Below, one piece after another: positions 34,054 through 42,342 of a DNA stretch of 64,000 nucleotides; positions within the stretch are counted from its first letter, which is position 1; each line of letters starts with the position of its first letter. A program made the position numbers and the translations under genes. The stretch is from Streptomyces olindensis. Lineage in GTDB: Bacteria; Actinomycetota; Actinomycetes; Streptomycetales; Streptomycetaceae. The notes under the pieces were generated by a model. The model did no database searches, was not told where the DNA came from, and was given only the letters and a program-made list of their open reading frames with translations. Location: contig JJOH01000017.1 in NCBI GenBank assembly GCA_000696115.1, forward strand, positions 134,775-198,774. The letters are read 5' to 3'.

Positions 34054-34077
34054 GCGCATGCATCATATGCGCATGCA
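34054..34077. promoter_or_regulatory. Possible operator upstream of the FMN reductase gene
   Basis: GCGCATGCA occurs at 34054-34062 and 34069-34077, and GCGCAT with ATGCGC (34054-34059 and 34067-34072) forms an inverted repeat. It lies 38 nt upstream of the reductase start. Function is inferred from position and symmetry. Confidence 0.4.
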
Positions 34078-34123
34078 AGCAAACCCGCCAGAGGGCCTCG
34101 CGCCCGAATCGGCCAGGGGGTCT

Positions 34124-35350
34124 TCAGCTCCCAGTCCGCGCCTCCCCCTGACTGGCTTCCGCCTCCCGTGCCACCGCCAGCAGCAGCGCCTCCCGCCCGT
34201 GCCGTGCCACCAGGTGCAGCCCGGCCGGGCAGCCGTCGGCGCCGAAGCCCGCCGGGAGGCTCAGCGCCGGATGCCCGCTGAGGTTGAACGCCCAGGTGAG
34301 CGAGGTGGAGTAGCGGTCCCCGGGCCCTTCGTGGCCGTGCGGTGCGGTGGGCGCCGTCGGCGTGAGCAACAGCTCGGCCTCGGCGAACAGCCGGTCCAGC
34401 CGCTCGTTGTTCCCGGCCCGGACGCGATGGGCTCCGGCTAGGTCGAGGTCGAGATCGAAAGCGAGACCGGGCGTCGACCTGCTCCCGGACGCACCGGTGC
34501 CGAGCGACCGCAGCGCGAGCCACGCAGGCCCGGGATCCGTGAGCCGCAACGGCACCCGTGGCCGGACGAGCCGTACGACACCCGCCGCCACGAGCCGCTC
34601 CACCGCCGCCCGGGCCAGGGCGACCGGCTCCGGGTCGGGCCCGGCGAACCCGAGGTCGGGGGACCAGACGGCGGGGACGGGAAGGGGCGGCCGGGCGGCT
34701 GCAGGCTCGCCCGACACGACCTGCCACCAGACCGCCGCGTCCGACGCCGTCCGGGCGAGCACTCCGGGCACGGCGAGCCCCGTACGGTCGGCGGACGGCA
34801 GCCGTCCGCCCGTGGTCTTCAGCCCGACCACCCCGCACCACGCCGCCGGGATCCGCACCGACCCGGCCCCGTCGCCGCCCGTCGCCAGCGGCATGAGACC
34901 GGCCGCCACCGCCACCGCCGCCCCGGCCGACGAGCCGCCCGGCGTACGGTCGGCCCGCCACGGGTTGACCGTCAGGCCCCGGGCACCGAGCCCCCAGGTC
35001 TGCCAGGGCGTCCCCGGCCCGGGCACGGAGGTCGCCCCCACCGCGACGCACCCGGCCGCGAGCAGCGGCCCGGCCGCACGCAGCCCGTGCCGTCCCTTCA
35101 CGGCGATCGGCACACCGGCCAGCGGCAGCGGCGGCGCACCTCCGGCCCGCCGGTCGAGCAGCGCGTCCACCTCACCGGCCCGGCGCAGCGCGTCCTCGTT
35201 CCACACCTCGACGAACGCGCACAGCTCCGGATCGGCCCGCTCGATCCGCTCCAGCGCCGCCCCGACGACATCGACCGCGCGCAGCTCCCGGGCCCGCACG
35301 CCCGCCGCGATCTCCCCGGCCGACAGGGTCTCCCCCGTCGGCAGGGGCAC
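34124..35350 (-). CDS. Amidase-signature family enzyme
   Basis: Protein of 408 aa hydrolysing an amide bond through the Ser-cisSer-Lys triad. PIAVKGRHGL near residue 80 holds the Lys; TPGGSSAGAAVAVAAGLMPL holds the cis-Ser, and GGDGAGSVRIPAAWCGVVGL the nucleophile Ser, where the usual GTDGGGSIR has become GGDGAGSVR. The length is slightly short for the family. Start GTG 35350 is chosen because it lies just after the upstream gene's stop; a CTG start overlapping that stop is possible. It is transcribed with the DUF6668-like gene. The substrate is unknown. Confidence 0.82.
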   Translation of the reverse strand: MPLPTGETLSAGEIAAGVRARELRAVDVVGAALERIERADPELCAFVEVWNEDALRRAGEVDALLDRRAGGAPPLPLAGVPIAVKGRHGLRAAGPLLAAGCVAVGATSVPGPGTPWQTWGLGARGLTVNPWRADRTPGGSSAGAAVAVAAGLMPLATGGDGAGSVRIPAAWCGVVGLKTTGGRLPSADRTGLAVPGVLARTASDAAVWWQVVSGEPAAARPPLPVPAVWSPDLGFAGPDPEPVALARAAVERLVAAGVVRLVRPRVPLRLTDPGPAWLALRSLGTGASGSRSTPGLAFDLDLDLAGAHRVRAGNNERLDRLFAEAELLLTPTAPTAPHGHEGPGDRYSTSLTWAFNLSGHPALSLPAGFGADGCPAGLHLVARHGREALLLAVAREAEASQGEARTGS

Positions 35351-35355
35351 GGCCG

Positions 35356-35859
35356 TCAGCGCACCGCTCCCGTCAGCCGGAGCAGGGGCTCGGTCTCGCG
35401 CGGCGGACGGCCCAGCTCGCCGAGCCGCCAGGCCGGCACCCACGGCACCCGGTACACGTCGATGACCGACTCCAGGGACTTGATCCGCTGGGCGAGCGGG
35501 CGCGGCAGCCGGCCCGGGGCGTCCGCCACGAGCACGACGGCGTCCAGGTCGAGCCCCGCAGGCGCCTGGCCGCGCCGGAACGCCTCCACCGCACCGGCTG
35601 CCGTGTCGAGCCCGGCCGCGTGCGTCCGGGCGACCAGCAGCACCGACGCGGGCTCGCCGGGCCGGGGCCAGGCGCGGCCGCTGTCATGCCCGCCGTAGAC
35701 CGCGGCGAGGGTGGAGACGCCCGCGCCGCCGTGCGTGCCGACCCAGGAGAAGCGCCGCGCCGCGGCATGGGCGTGGGCGGGCTCCGGCGACCCCGCCCCG
35801 GGTGTGGTCACCGGGCCGCGGATCCAGATCTCCGGCCCCTGTCGCATGCCTGTGTGCAT
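35356..35859 (-). CDS. DUF6668-like protein with P-loop-like segment
   Basis: Protein of 167 aa. The stretch FSWVGTHGGAGVSTLAAVYG near residue 36 resembles the deviant Walker A of ParA/MinD-type ATPases but lacks the catalytic Lys, so nucleotide binding is doubtful. VLLVARTHAAGLDTAAGAVE and VVLVADAPGRLPRPLAQRIK follow the same Rossmann-like order. I think this is the DUF6668 group, but am not sure. ATG 35859 follows GGAGGAGAAAGG. It is divergent from the next hypothetical gene and is the likely operon partner of the amidase. Confidence 0.65.
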   Translation of the reverse strand: MHTGMRQGPEIWIRGPVTTPGAGSPEPAHAHAAARRFSWVGTHGGAGVSTLAAVYGGHDSGRAWPRPGEPASVLLVARTHAAGLDTAAGAVEAFRRGQAPAGLDLDAVVLVADAPGRLPRPLAQRIKSLESVIDVYRVPWVPAWRLGELGRPPRETEPLLRLTGAVR

Positions 35860-36019
35860 GCCTTTCTCCTCCCTCGTGCTCCCGCTCCTCATGCCATCCG
35901 GAACGATCGGCACCGGTGCCGGTGGCCCTTGGGACGAGCCTGTGACACCGCGGTGACGTGAGAAACGGGGGCGAGCGGACACACTCGACAGTAGGTGTAC
36001 GACGCCGAGTGAGGGGACG

Positions 36020-37237
36020 ATGTCTCGACTCAGCCGCGAGAAGAAGCGGGAACAGCAGCAGGCCGCACGTGCGGCGACTCCGGCGGCGCCGATCGACGTC
36101 CATGTCCCCGGGGCCACAGCGGACACCGGAGAGGGCACGGGCGGGGCGTCCGACGGCGCGTCGGTCGGCGGGGTCCCGGTCTTCGCGGCCCCCGGCGAGG
36201 AGATCCAGCAGGCGGTCCTGAACCGCCTCCACCACCTGGCCCTCGCCACCGGCCACCCGGTCCTCGCCACGGTCCGCGACGAGCGCATCGGCTACGTCGT
36301 CCCGCTCCAGGTCGACCCGGACGGCTCCAGCCGCTTCTCGGCCGAGCCGGTGCGCACGGCCCCGGCGGAGCATGAGCCTCCGCGCGGCGACAGCGCCACC
36401 CAGGTCCTGCGCACCGTGCCGGAGTCCGGCCATGGCACGGCCCCGACGTTCCCGCCGCGGGCGGTGCCCGAGCCGCAGCCGGCGGGCGAGCCGGTGCCGA
36501 CGTTCCGGTTGCGGGCGGTACCGGAGGACGCGCCACCGGCTTCGGCCACGCCCCCGGGCACCGTCGCGCCCCCCACCGGCGAGTTCGGCCCGCCCCCGCC
36601 CATGGACGCGAGGCCGCTGCCCGTTCCCGAGGCCCCGCACGCTCCGCGACCCGAGCGGGTTCCCGACGCGGTCCTGGTGGCCGCCGAGGCCGAGGCCAAG
36701 CCGACCCCCGCCCGCGGCTTCGACGCCGTCGCGGAGGCCGTGCTCGGCGACGAACCCCTCACCGCCCCGGGCGACTCCACCGCACCCGCCCTCCTGGCGG
36801 AGCCGGTCGGGCGGATCAACGAGGCCGTGAAGGAGGGCCGGATCGACGCGGCGGCCGAGCTGGCGGACCAGACCGTCGCCCAGGCGTCGGGGACGCTGGG
36901 GCCGGAGCACCCCGAGGTGCTCCGGCTGCGCGAACTGACCGCGTACATCGCCTACTTGGCGGGCGACCCGCTCCGCGCCTTCCACCTGTCGCTCGACCTG
37001 GCCGGTGCCCACCGCCGCCGCGGCGACGCGGAGGGCGCCTACGGCAACGTGCGGAGCGCGGCCACCGCCTGGCGCGCGGTGCGCGACCCGGCGCTCGGGC
37101 TGGAGCTGGGGAGCGGCCTGATCGGCCTGTGGACGGAACTCGCCGCCGAGGGCGGCCCGGCCGCCGAGGAGATCGAGGAACTGGAGTCGGCCCGCGCCCG
37201 CATGGGCCGTCTCACCGAGCGCGCCCGCGGCCGGTGA
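36020..37237 (+). CDS. Uncharacterised protein with disordered middle and helical-repeat C-terminus
   Basis: Protein of 405 aa, no signal peptide. A short charged N-terminus (MSRLSREKKREQQQ) and a small domain containing EEIQQAVLNRLHHLALATGH (about residues 60-100) are followed by a Pro/Ala-rich disordered stretch (about 110-250). The last 145 residues are helical with TPR-like repeats (GRIDAAAELADQTVAQA, YLAGDPLRAFHLSLDL). The N-terminal part may bind the DUF6668-like partner encoded divergently 160 nt away. The role is unknown; type VII secretion-like regulation is possible but not shown. Confidence 0.7.
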   Translation: MSRLSREKKREQQQAARAATPAAPIDVHVPGATADTGEGTGGASDGASVGGVPVFAAPGEEIQQAVLNRLHHLALATGHPVLATVRDERIGYVVPLQVDPDGSSRFSAEPVRTAPAEHEPPRGDSATQVLRTVPESGHGTAPTFPPRAVPEPQPAGEPVPTFRLRAVPEDAPPASATPPGTVAPPTGEFGPPPPMDARPLPVPEAPHAPRPERVPDAVLVAAEAEAKPTPARGFDAVAEAVLGDEPLTAPGDSTAPALLAEPVGRINEAVKEGRIDAAAELADQTVAQASGTLGPEHPEVLRLRELTAYIAYLAGDPLRAFHLSLDLAGAHRRRGDAEGAYGNVRSAATAWRAVRDPALGLELGSGLIGLWTELAAEGGPAAEEIEELESARARMGRLTERARGR

Positions 37238-37282
37238 CCGAGGGGGCCGCTCCGACGGCTCCCGTACCGGTAACCGCGGGGG

Positions 37283-38233
37283 CTACTCCGACAGCTCCCA
37301 CACCGCGTGGGCGAGGGCGTCGCTGTTGCGGTTCAGGGCCGTGTCGTTGATGTTGGCGGTGGTGTCGCAGGAGGAGTGGTAGCAGCGGTCGAAGGCCTGC
37401 CCGGCCGTACCGCCCCACTTGGCCGCCTGCGCCGCCGTCTTCGTCCTGCTGGCCCCGGTGAACAGGCCGCCCACCGGAACGCCCGCGCTCTTGAAGGGCG
37501 CGTGGTCGGAGCGGCCGTCGCCCTCGGTCTCGATCTCCGTCGGGACGCCGATGCCGGTGAAGTAGTCCTTGAAGGTCTTCTCGATCGCCGGGTCGTCGTC
37601 GTAGACGAAGTAGCCCGGGTTCGGGGAGCCGATCATGTCGAAGTTCAGATAGGCGCTGATCCTCGAACGGTCGCCGGTGGCCAGCCGGTTGACGTAGTGG
37701 CGGGAGCCGACCAGGCCGATCTCCTCCGCGCCCCACCACGCGAACCGCAGGTGCTTGGTGGGCTTGTACTGGGCCCGGGACACGGCGAGCGCGGTCTCCA
37801 GGACGGCGGCCGAGCCGGAGCCGTTGTCGTTGATGCCGGGCCCGGAGGAGACGCTGTCGAGGTGCGAGCCGGCCATCACGACCTGGTTCGCGTCGCCGCC
37901 GGGCCAGTCGGCGATCAGGTTGTAGCCCGTGCGGCCGGAGGCGGTGAACTGCTGGACGGTGGTGGTGTATCCGGCCGCGTCCAGCTTGGCCTTCAGGTAG
38001 TCGAGCGAGGCCTTGTAGCCGGGGCGGCCGTGCGCGCGGTTGCCGCCGTTGGCGGTGGCTATGGACTGGAGCTGGGACAGGTGGGCCTTGACGCCCGCCA
38101 GGGGTATGTCCGGCGCGGCGGCCGCTCTCGCGGGAGCGGAGGACGCGGCGTCGGCCACGGCACCGCCGGTCAGGAGCATGGCTGTTGCCAGGCCGCCTGC
38201 CGCCACGGCACGCGCGGAAACGGAGAGCTTCAT
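37283..38233 (-). CDS. Secreted M28 family zinc aminopeptidase
   Basis: Protein of 316 aa, close to the Streptomyces griseus aminopeptidase. A signal peptide occupies about the first 45 residues (ARAVAAGGLATAMLLTGGAV, then Ala-rich). Zinc ligands are visible: His and Asp in GSHLDSVSSGPGINDNGSG near residue 119, catalytic Glu pair in WWGAEEIGLVGS, Asp in NFDMIGSPN, and His in GRSDHAPF. CYHSSCDT gives the conserved disulfide. It releases N-terminal hydrophobic amino acids outside the cell. ATG 38233 begins a typical signal peptide. Confidence 0.92.
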   Translation of the reverse strand: MKLSVSARAVAAGGLATAMLLTGGAVADAASSAPARAAAAPDIPLAGVKAHLSQLQSIATANGGNRAHGRPGYKASLDYLKAKLDAAGYTTTVQQFTASGRTGYNLIADWPGGDANQVVMAGSHLDSVSSGPGINDNGSGSAAVLETALAVSRAQYKPTKHLRFAWWGAEEIGLVGSRHYVNRLATGDRSRISAYLNFDMIGSPNPGYFVYDDDPAIEKTFKDYFTGIGVPTEIETEGDGRSDHAPFKSAGVPVGGLFTGASRTKTAAQAAKWGGTAGQAFDRCYHSSCDTTANINDTALNRNSDALAHAVWELSE

Positions 38234-38374
38234 GTGGGGGCTCCGAGTTCCTTGGGAAGCCCGTGGGGTGTCCACAGGCAGCCCACGGTGAATGGGGTGC
38301 CTGGATGGTGAAGCTGTGACTGACTCTCCGTCAAGGCTCTTATCCGGCCAGGGCGTTGCCGTGGCCGACCCGGG

Positions 38375-38848
38375 TCACTGGACGCAGAACTCGTTCCCCT
38401 CCGGGTCGGCCAGCACGACCCACTCGCCGCCCTGCTCCTTCACCCGCCGCAGCACGCTCGCCCCGAGCCCCTCCAACCGTGCGACCTCCTCGTCGCGGCG
38501 TCCTTCGCCCGGGTGCAGATCGAGGTGGAGCCGGTTCTTCACCGTCTTGGTCTCCGGCACCCGCTGGAACAGCAGCCGCCGCCCGAGCCCGGTCCCACTC
38601 TCCTCCTCGAACGGGTCCTCGGGGTGCCGTACGGCGATCAGGTCCCGGAAGGCGCGGCGGCCGTGAAACTCGACCGTGGCCTCCTCGGGCAGGGCGCCGA
38701 AGTGGAGCAGCTTCTCGATGAGGGCGCTGTTGTCCTCCACCTCGTACCTCAGGGCGGCGGCCCAGAAGCCGGCCTGCGCGTGCGGGTCGTTGGCGTCGAT
38801 GACGACTTTCCAGTGGACGGGGGCGGGCGATGCCGGTGTCTGCGTCAT
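38375..38848 (-). CDS. VOC (glyoxalase/bleomycin-resistance fold) family protein
   Basis: Protein of 157 aa. The betaalphabeta betabeta modules start VHWKVVIDANDPHAQAGFWA and NRLHLDLHPGEG (metal His and Glu positions), ending in WVVLADPEGNEFCVQ, the usual VOC terminus. The substrate is not predictable. It is divergent from a CGNR-type regulator across a 21-nt gap containing a palindrome and probable -10 element, so it is very likely that regulator's target. Confidence 0.85.
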   Translation of the reverse strand: MTQTPASPAPVHWKVVIDANDPHAQAGFWAAALRYEVEDNSALIEKLLHFGALPEEATVEFHGRRAFRDLIAVRHPEDPFEEESGTGLGRRLLFQRVPETKTVKNRLHLDLHPGEGRRDEEVARLEGLGASVLRRVKEQGGEWVVLADPEGNEFCVQ

Positions 38849-38849
38849 G

Positions 38850-38868
38850 TAACCACTTATACTGGTTA
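38850..38868. promoter_or_regulatory. Operator palindrome and -10 element shared by VOC and CGNR genes
   Basis: TAACCA (38850-38855) and TGGTTA (38863-38868) form a perfect 6-bp inverted repeat with a 7-nt spacer. TATACT at 38858-38863 fits a -10 hexamer for the CGNR gene, whose GTG is at 38870, giving a leaderless or nearly leaderless transcript. The VOC ATG lies directly on the other side. One bound repressor could block both genes. Confidence 0.6.
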
Positions 38869-38869
38869 G

Positions 38870-39493
38870 GTGAGTGGACGCGCGGCGGAAACGCCGAACG
38901 AGCCCCCGGGGCTGACCCTGGTCTCGTCCGAGGGGAAGCCCTACCGCTTCGACCCGGGCGCGCTGTGCCTGGAACTGACGACGACCGGCGGCCCCGGCGC
39001 CTTCGCGCGCTGGGAGGTGCTGCACGAGCCGGCCGACCTGGTCGCCTGGGCCGGACGCAGCCGCCTCCCGGCCGGGCTGGACCTCACGGTCACCGCCGGG
39101 GAGCTGGAGCGCGCCCGCGCCCTGCGCGACGCCGTGCTCCTGCTCGCCACCGACCGCGCCCACGACCGCCCGCTGCGCACCGCCCACCTGGACGTCGTCA
39201 ACGCCGCCGCGGCCGAACCCGCGCTCGTCGCCCGTATCGCGCCGGACGGCAGCCGCGCCTGGGCCCCGGGCGCCACCGGCACGCAGCTGCTCTCCACGGT
39301 CGCCCGGGACGCGATCGACCTGTTCACCGGCCCCCACGCGCACCGCGTCCGCGAATGCGGCGCCCACAACTGCTATCTGCTCTTCGTCGACACCTCCCGC
39401 CCGGGCCGCCGCCGCTGGTGCGCGATGGAGCACTGCGGGAACCGCGAGAAGGTACGGGCCCACCGGGCCCGCCAGGCGCCTAGGAAGCCGTAG
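38870..39493 (+). CDS. CGNR zinc-finger regulator (ABATE domain)
   Basis: Protein of 207 aa. The C-terminal zinc finger reads CGAHNCYLLFVDTSRPGRRRWC, shown here in part as VRECGAHNCY and RRWCAMEHCGNREKVRAHR, with the four Cys and the CGNR signature near residue 192. The N-terminal part fits the stress-associated ABATE ligand domain. It is divergent from the VOC gene across a 21-nt palindromic region. Start GTG 38870 lies right after the -10-like TATACT. The 3' end overlaps the HxlR gene by 14 nt. Confidence 0.88.
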   Translation: MSGRAAETPNEPPGLTLVSSEGKPYRFDPGALCLELTTTGGPGAFARWEVLHEPADLVAWAGRSRLPAGLDLTVTAGELERARALRDAVLLLATDRAHDRPLRTAHLDVVNAAAAEPALVARIAPDGSRAWAPGATGTQLLSTVARDAIDLFTGPHAHRVRECGAHNCYLLFVDTSRPGRRRWCAMEHCGNREKVRAHRARQAPRKP

Positions 39494-39953
39494 CGGCCTC
39501 CGCGGTGGCGACACGGTCGACCTGCTCCTGGGCCTCCCGCGCGTCGTACGCGCTCCGGGCCGCCGCGATCTCGTCCTGGTGCTCCTCCGTCCAGGTCACC
39601 AGGGACTGGATCGTGGTGTGCAGCGTCCTGCCGAGGGAGGTCAGCTCGTAGTCGACCCGCGGCGGGACCACCGGGTGCACCGTCCGCTTCACCAGGCCGT
39701 CGCGCTCCAGCGAGCGCAGGGTCACCGTCAGCATGCGCTGGCTGACCCCGTCGATCTCCCGGCGCAGCTCCGTGAAGCGCAGCCGCCGGTTCTCCAGCAG
39801 CGCGATGACCAGCAGCGACCACTTGTCCGCGATCCGGTCGAGGATCTGCCGGACCTGACAGTCCTCGCGGGTGTCCCACTGGAAGGGGTCGGCGTCGCCG
39901 TGGTCGACGGTGCTCTCGCAGTTACTCGGTGACTTAGAAGTGCCTTCTTCCAT
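39480..39953 (-). CDS. HxlR-family winged-helix transcriptional regulator
   Basis: Protein of 157 aa. The HxlR core is visible: CQVRQILDRIADKWSLLVIA near residue 30, then RFTELRREIDGVSQRMLTVT (recognition region) and RTVHPVVPPRVDYELTSLG (wing). The Cys at the start of the core is the usual redox- or electrophile-sensing position in this family. It is divergent from an MFS exporter, which it probably represses. The C-terminal 45 residues are a helical tail. ATG 39953 has GGCAGCATCGACAG-like poor leader but no better site. Confidence 0.87.
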   Translation of the reverse strand: MEEGTSKSPSNCESTVDHGDADPFQWDTREDCQVRQILDRIADKWSLLVIALLENRRLRFTELRREIDGVSQRMLTVTLRSLERDGLVKRTVHPVVPPRVDYELTSLGRTLHTTIQSLVTWTEEHQDEIAAARSAYDAREAQEQVDRVATAEAATAS

Positions 39954-39982
39954 GTCTGTCGATGCTGCCGCAGGGTGGTCCT

Positions 39983-40018
39983 GGTTACAAGAGGGAACCG
40001 ACCCTCGCTTTCGTAACC
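39983..40018. promoter_or_regulatory. Inverted repeat between HxlR and the MFS gene
   Basis: GGTTAC (39983-39988) pairs with GTAACC (40013-40018), with an inner GAGGG and CCCTC pair symmetrically placed. It lies 27 nt before the MFS start and 30 nt before the HxlR start. Probably the HxlR operator (inference). Confidence 0.5.
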
Positions 40019-40044
40019 GATCCCTACCAGAGGAGTGTTGATTC

Positions 40045-41508
40045 ATGGGCACGCGTGCCTGGGCGCTGCTGCTCGTCCTGTGCGGAACGATCTTCCTCGA
40101 AGGCATCGACGTCGCGATGATGGCGGTGGCGATCCCGGCCGTCCGCTCCGACCTCGGCCTGACCACCGGCACCGCGGCCTGGGTGATGAGCGCCTACGTC
40201 CTCGGCTACGCCGGCTTCACCCTGCTGGGCGGCAGAGCCGCCGACCTCCTCGGCCGACGGCGGATGTTCCTGCTGTGGCTGACCGTCTTCCTCGCCTTCT
40301 CGGGGCTCGGCGGCTTCGCGACCGAGGGCTGGATGCTGATCGTCGCCCGGTTCGTCACCGGTGTCGCCGCCGCGTTCATGACCCCGGCCGCGCTCTCCCT
40401 GATCACCACGTCGTACGAGGAGGGCCCCCAGCGCAACAAGGCCCTGCTGGTCTTCGCCGGGACGGGCGCGGCCGGCTTCTCCCTCGGCCTGGTGATCGGC
40501 GGCCTGCTCACCGAGATCGGCTGGCGCTGGGTGTTCTTCGCGCCCGTGCTGATGGCCGCCGCCCTGCTCGTCCCCGCCGTCCGTCTGATCCCCCGGCGGG
40601 ACGCCCCGCCGACCCGCCGCCGCGCCTTCGACCTGCCCGGCGCGATCACCGCCGCGGGCGCCATGCTGCTGGCCGCCTACACCGTCGTACGCCTGGAGCA
40701 CGGCCTGCACGACTGGCCGCTCACCGTGGCCGCCGGGGTCGCGGCGCTGCTGTCGGGCTGGGCCTTCGTCGTGGTCGAACGCCGTTGCCCGGACCCGCTC
40801 GTCCGCCTCGGCATCCTGCGGCAGGGCCCGGTGGTGCGCGCCGACCTCGGGGCGCTGCTCTTCCTCGGAGCCTTCTTCGGCTTCCAGTTCGTCGTCACGC
40901 TCTACCTCCAGGAACTGCGCGGCTGGTCGTCGCTGCAGACGGCCCTCGCCCTGCTCGTCATGGGGATCGACGCCGTCCTCGCGCCGACGCTCACCCCGAG
41001 GCTGGTCGCCCGCTTCGGCAACGCCCGGGTGATCCTCGGCGGTTTCGCCCTGGCCCTGGCCGCCTACGCGCTGTTCCTGCCGGTCGGCATGGACTGGTCC
41101 TACGGGATGATGTTCCCGACGCTGCTGCTGTCCGGCCTCGCGTTCGCCCTGGCCTACGGGCCGCTGACCATCGCGGCGACGGACGGCGTCACCGAGTCGG
41201 AGCAGGGCCTGGCCGGCGGGCTGCTGACCACCGCCACGCAGTTCGGCTCGGCGATCGGCATCTCGGCGGTGACGGCGGTCTACGGCTTGGCGTCCACCGG
41301 GTCCGGCCCCGAGGCCACCCTGTCGGCGTTCCGCGCGGCACTGACCGTGCCGGTCGTCCTGGTCGCGCTGGGCGCGCTGATCTCGGTGGTGAGCGCGCGG
41401 GAGGTCCGGCGGGCGGCGCGCAGGGCGTCCCAGGTGAGCAGCGTCAACGCCAGCCAGACCAGGGCGAAGCCGGCCCAGCGCTCGGGCGGCATCTCCTCGT
41501 GGAAGTAG
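40045..41508 (+). CDS. MFS multidrug-type exporter (EmrB/QacA-like)
   Basis: Protein of 487 aa. Family motifs include DVAMMAVAIPAVRSDLGLTT (helix 1), GYAGFTLLGGRAADLLGRRR (loop 2-3 motif), GAAGFSLGLVIGGLLTEIGW (motif C of antiporters) and about 12-14 helices. ATG 40045 follows AGAGGAG. The last 35 residues (ASQVSSVNASQTRAK) read antisense to the 3' end of rarD, so the natural end is probably near residue 450 and the tail is an overhang into rarD. It is divergent from HxlR. Confidence 0.85.
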   Translation: MGTRAWALLLVLCGTIFLEGIDVAMMAVAIPAVRSDLGLTTGTAAWVMSAYVLGYAGFTLLGGRAADLLGRRRMFLLWLTVFLAFSGLGGFATEGWMLIVARFVTGVAAAFMTPAALSLITTSYEEGPQRNKALLVFAGTGAAGFSLGLVIGGLLTEIGWRWVFFAPVLMAAALLVPAVRLIPRRDAPPTRRRAFDLPGAITAAGAMLLAAYTVVRLEHGLHDWPLTVAAGVAALLSGWAFVVVERRCPDPLVRLGILRQGPVVRADLGALLFLGAFFGFQFVVTLYLQELRGWSSLQTALALLVMGIDAVLAPTLTPRLVARFGNARVILGGFALALAAYALFLPVGMDWSYGMMFPTLLLSGLAFALAYGPLTIAATDGVTESEQGLAGGLLTTATQFGSAIGISAVTAVYGLASTGSGPEATLSAFRAALTVPVVLVALGALISVVSAREVRRAARRASQVSSVNASQTRAKPAQRSGGISSWK

Positions 41509-42293
41509 AGGATGCCCAGCAGGAACTGGAAGACGGGCGTGAGGTACTGCAGCAGGCCGATCGTGGACAGGGGCACGCGGATGGCGGCCGCGCCGAAGCA
41601 GACCAGGGGGAGCGCGGTGACGATGCCGGCCGAGGCGAGCAGGGCGGCGTGTCCCGCGCCCTCGGCGGCGAAGGTGGAGCCGCCCTGCGCGGTCAGCCAC
41701 ACCAGGTAGGCGAGCGCGGGCAGGAACTGGATCGCGGTCTCGGCGGCGAGCGACTCGACGCCGCCGAGGTTGACCTTCTTCTTCACCAGGCCGTACGTGG
41801 CGAAGGAGAAGGCGAGGCAGAGGGAGATCCACGGGGGCCGGCCGTAGCCGACGGTCAGTACGACGACCGCGGCGCAGCCGGTGCCGACCGCCGCCCACTG
41901 CACGGGCCGCAGCCGCTCCTTCAGCAGCAGCACGCCCATCGCGATGGTGACCAGCGGGTTGATGAAGTATCCGAGCGAGGCCTCTACGACGTGCCCGGAG
42001 TTCACGGCCCAGATGTACAGGCCCCAGTTGACGGTGATGACCGCCGCGGCGATCGTGATCAGGCCCAGCCTGCGGGGCTGCCGCAGCAGTTCGCCGGCCC
42101 AGGCCCAGCGGCGCAGCACGAGCAGGGCGGCGCCCACGAAGACCAGCGACCACACCATCCGGTGGGCCAGGATCTCCATCGCGCCGGCGGGCTTCAGCAG
42201 GGGCCAGAACAGGGGCACGAGCCCCCACATCCCGTAGGCCGCGAAGCCGTTCAGCAGTCCTATGTGCCGCTCGCCCCTCGGCTTGCCGGTCAC
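41280..42293 (-). CDS. rarD: RarD/EamA-type membrane transporter
   Basis: Protein of 337 aa with ten hydrophobic helices, from GLLNGFAAYGMWGLVPLFWP to RWAGFALVWLALTLLTWDAL. The first stretch is the RarD signature (EamA superfamily, drug/metabolite transporter). GTG 42293 follows AAGGAGGGG. The transporter normally ends close to residue 290; here the reading continues about 48 residues antisense to the MFS gene, giving a 229-nt coding overlap. The substrate is unknown. Confidence 0.85.
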   Translation of the reverse strand: MTGKPRGERHIGLLNGFAAYGMWGLVPLFWPLLKPAGAMEILAHRMVWSLVFVGAALLVLRRWAWAGELLRQPRRLGLITIAAAVITVNWGLYIWAVNSGHVVEASLGYFINPLVTIAMGVLLLKERLRPVQWAAVGTGCAAVVVLTVGYGRPPWISLCLAFSFATYGLVKKKVNLGGVESLAAETAIQFLPALAYLVWLTAQGGSTFAAEGAGHAALLASAGIVTALPLVCFGAAAIRVPLSTIGLLQYLTPVFQFLLGILYFHEEMPPERWAGFALVWLALTLLTWDALRAARRTSRALTTEISAPSATRTTGTVSAARNADRVASGPDPVDAKP

Positions 42294-42342
42294 GGGCCCC
42301 TCCTTCACACGTCGCGTCCGCGTGCACGACGGTAACGCCGCG

